A stretch of DNA of 5,742 bases from Syntrophomonadaceae bacterium. Its GTDB lineage: Bacteria; Bacillota; Syntrophomonadia; Syntrophomonadales; Syntrophomonadaceae. Below, piece after piece: positions 5,515 to 5,742 of the stretch. The stretch covers positions 1-5,742 of the forward strand of contig JAQUGU010000112.1 of the NCBI GenBank assembly GCA_028683995.1, written 5' to 3'. The notes beneath the pieces were generated by a model. The model saw only the letters and a program-made list of their open reading frames with translations. It was not told the origin of the DNA and searched no databases. Each line of letters starts with the position of its first letter. The first letter of the stretch is position 1. A program made the position numbers and the translations under genes.

Positions 5515-5542
5515 AGTATACTTCCAGAAGTGCTTTTGTCAA
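5515..5542 (-). promoter_or_regulatory. Strong promoter of the GntR-ATPase-permease operon
   Basis: On the - strand a perfect TTGACA (5537-5542) is followed after 16 nt by TATACT (5515-5520), five of six -10 bases. Transcription would begin near 5508, about 40 nt before the TTG start of the regulator. The -10 overlaps the GTATACTTC copy at 5516-5524. Confidence 0.75.
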
Positions 5543-5562
5543 CAATTATTAATCGTCATTGT

Positions 5563-5640
5563 TTATACAGAACGGCTATTACCTACTAAATAATCGGCAT
5601 ATCCTTTCTCTAACTCTGTATTAAATTCTGCCTCTGTCAT
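5563..5640 (-). pseudogene. Short remnant resembling the C-terminal part of a type II antitoxin
   Basis: ATG at 5640 opens a 25-codon frame reading MTEAEFNTELEKGYADY followed by LVGNSRSV and TAA. The 'EF..ELEKGYADYL.G' pattern resembles the segment near the C-terminus of many RelB/DinJ or Phd-like antitoxins, where it helps bind the toxin. Here it stops shortly after the Gly, without the usual acidic tail. No SD lies before the ATG, the upstream frame has a stop five codons earlier after a few possible residues (LKLVDI), and no toxin gene follows before the operon promoter. A decayed gene end is the best reading; a real 25-aa peptide or chance similarity remains possible. Confidence 0.35.
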
Positions 5641-5742
5641 GATATCGACTAGTTTAAGCTAATCGACTCAATACACCGTATGTCGTCGTTTCTGGGATTG
5701 TTTACCCGGTTGATACCGGAAAGGCGTCGAAGTGTTGTTGAG
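5641..5742. other. Unassigned right-edge sequence with open frames on both strands
   Basis: No gene can be called with confidence. A + strand frame is open from 5653 to the window end, with an ATG at 5680 (MSSFLGLFTRLIPERRR...) but no SD. On the - strand a frame enters at the window end and stops at 5668-5670, ending FRYQPGKQSQKRRHTVY. Both are short enough to be chance. A small inverted repeat, CCGGT-TGAT-ACCGG, is at 5706-5719. Confidence 0.25.

Noticed and set aside
5680..5742. Start of a transposase-like gene on the + strand at the right edge
   Set aside because: FLGLFTRLIPE loosely recalls N-termini of some IS transposases, but only 21 codons are visible, there is no SD, and an equally open - strand frame overlaps it.

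Overview
The window looks like chromosomal DNA from a Gram-positive Firmicute, most likely a member of the Clostridia. The evidence is moderate base composition, strong GGAGG-type ribosome binding sites, use of TTG and GTG starts with good Shine-Dalgarno (SD) sequences, and the gene families present: a LiaF-like protein, a YtrA-type GntR regulator and an ABC-F protein. No rRNA, tRNA or CRISPR was seen, so the taxonomic call is an inference from protein style only.

Layout from left to right: (1) the last ~105 codons of a type I glutamine synthetase (glnA) on the + strand. (2) On the - strand, a four-helix membrane protein with a LiaF-type C-terminal domain (432-1136). Upstream of it on the same strand is a small unrecognised gene that is intact except for one extra base in a C4 run (1197-1434). 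(3) A ~260-nt leader on the + strand with two short upstream ORFs and several competing hairpins. It precedes a complete ABC-F ATPase (1704-3428) of the ribosome-protection (antibiotic resistance) style. (4) Convergent to that, a three-gene - strand operon: YtrA-family GntR repressor (5094-5468), ABC ATPase (4224-5090) and six-helix permease (3566-4231). It has a strong promoter and an inverted-repeat operator just downstream of the -10. (5) At the right end, a short remnant resembling the tail of a type II antitoxin, and unassigned sequence running off the window.

The gene content suggests an antibiotic and envelope stress neighbourhood. LiaF-like and YtrA/YtrB-like proteins belong to families known to respond to cell-wall-active antibiotics in Bacillus, and ABC-F proteins of this architecture protect ribosomes from peptidyl-transferase-centre drugs. 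The most interesting part is the ABC-F leader (about 1450-1703). Its two small ORFs and mutually exclusive RNA stems look like ribosome-mediated attenuation, although no classical U-tract terminator is present. Other points worth attention are the frameshifted 78-codon gene, the nested operator at the GntR promoter and the antitoxin remnant.
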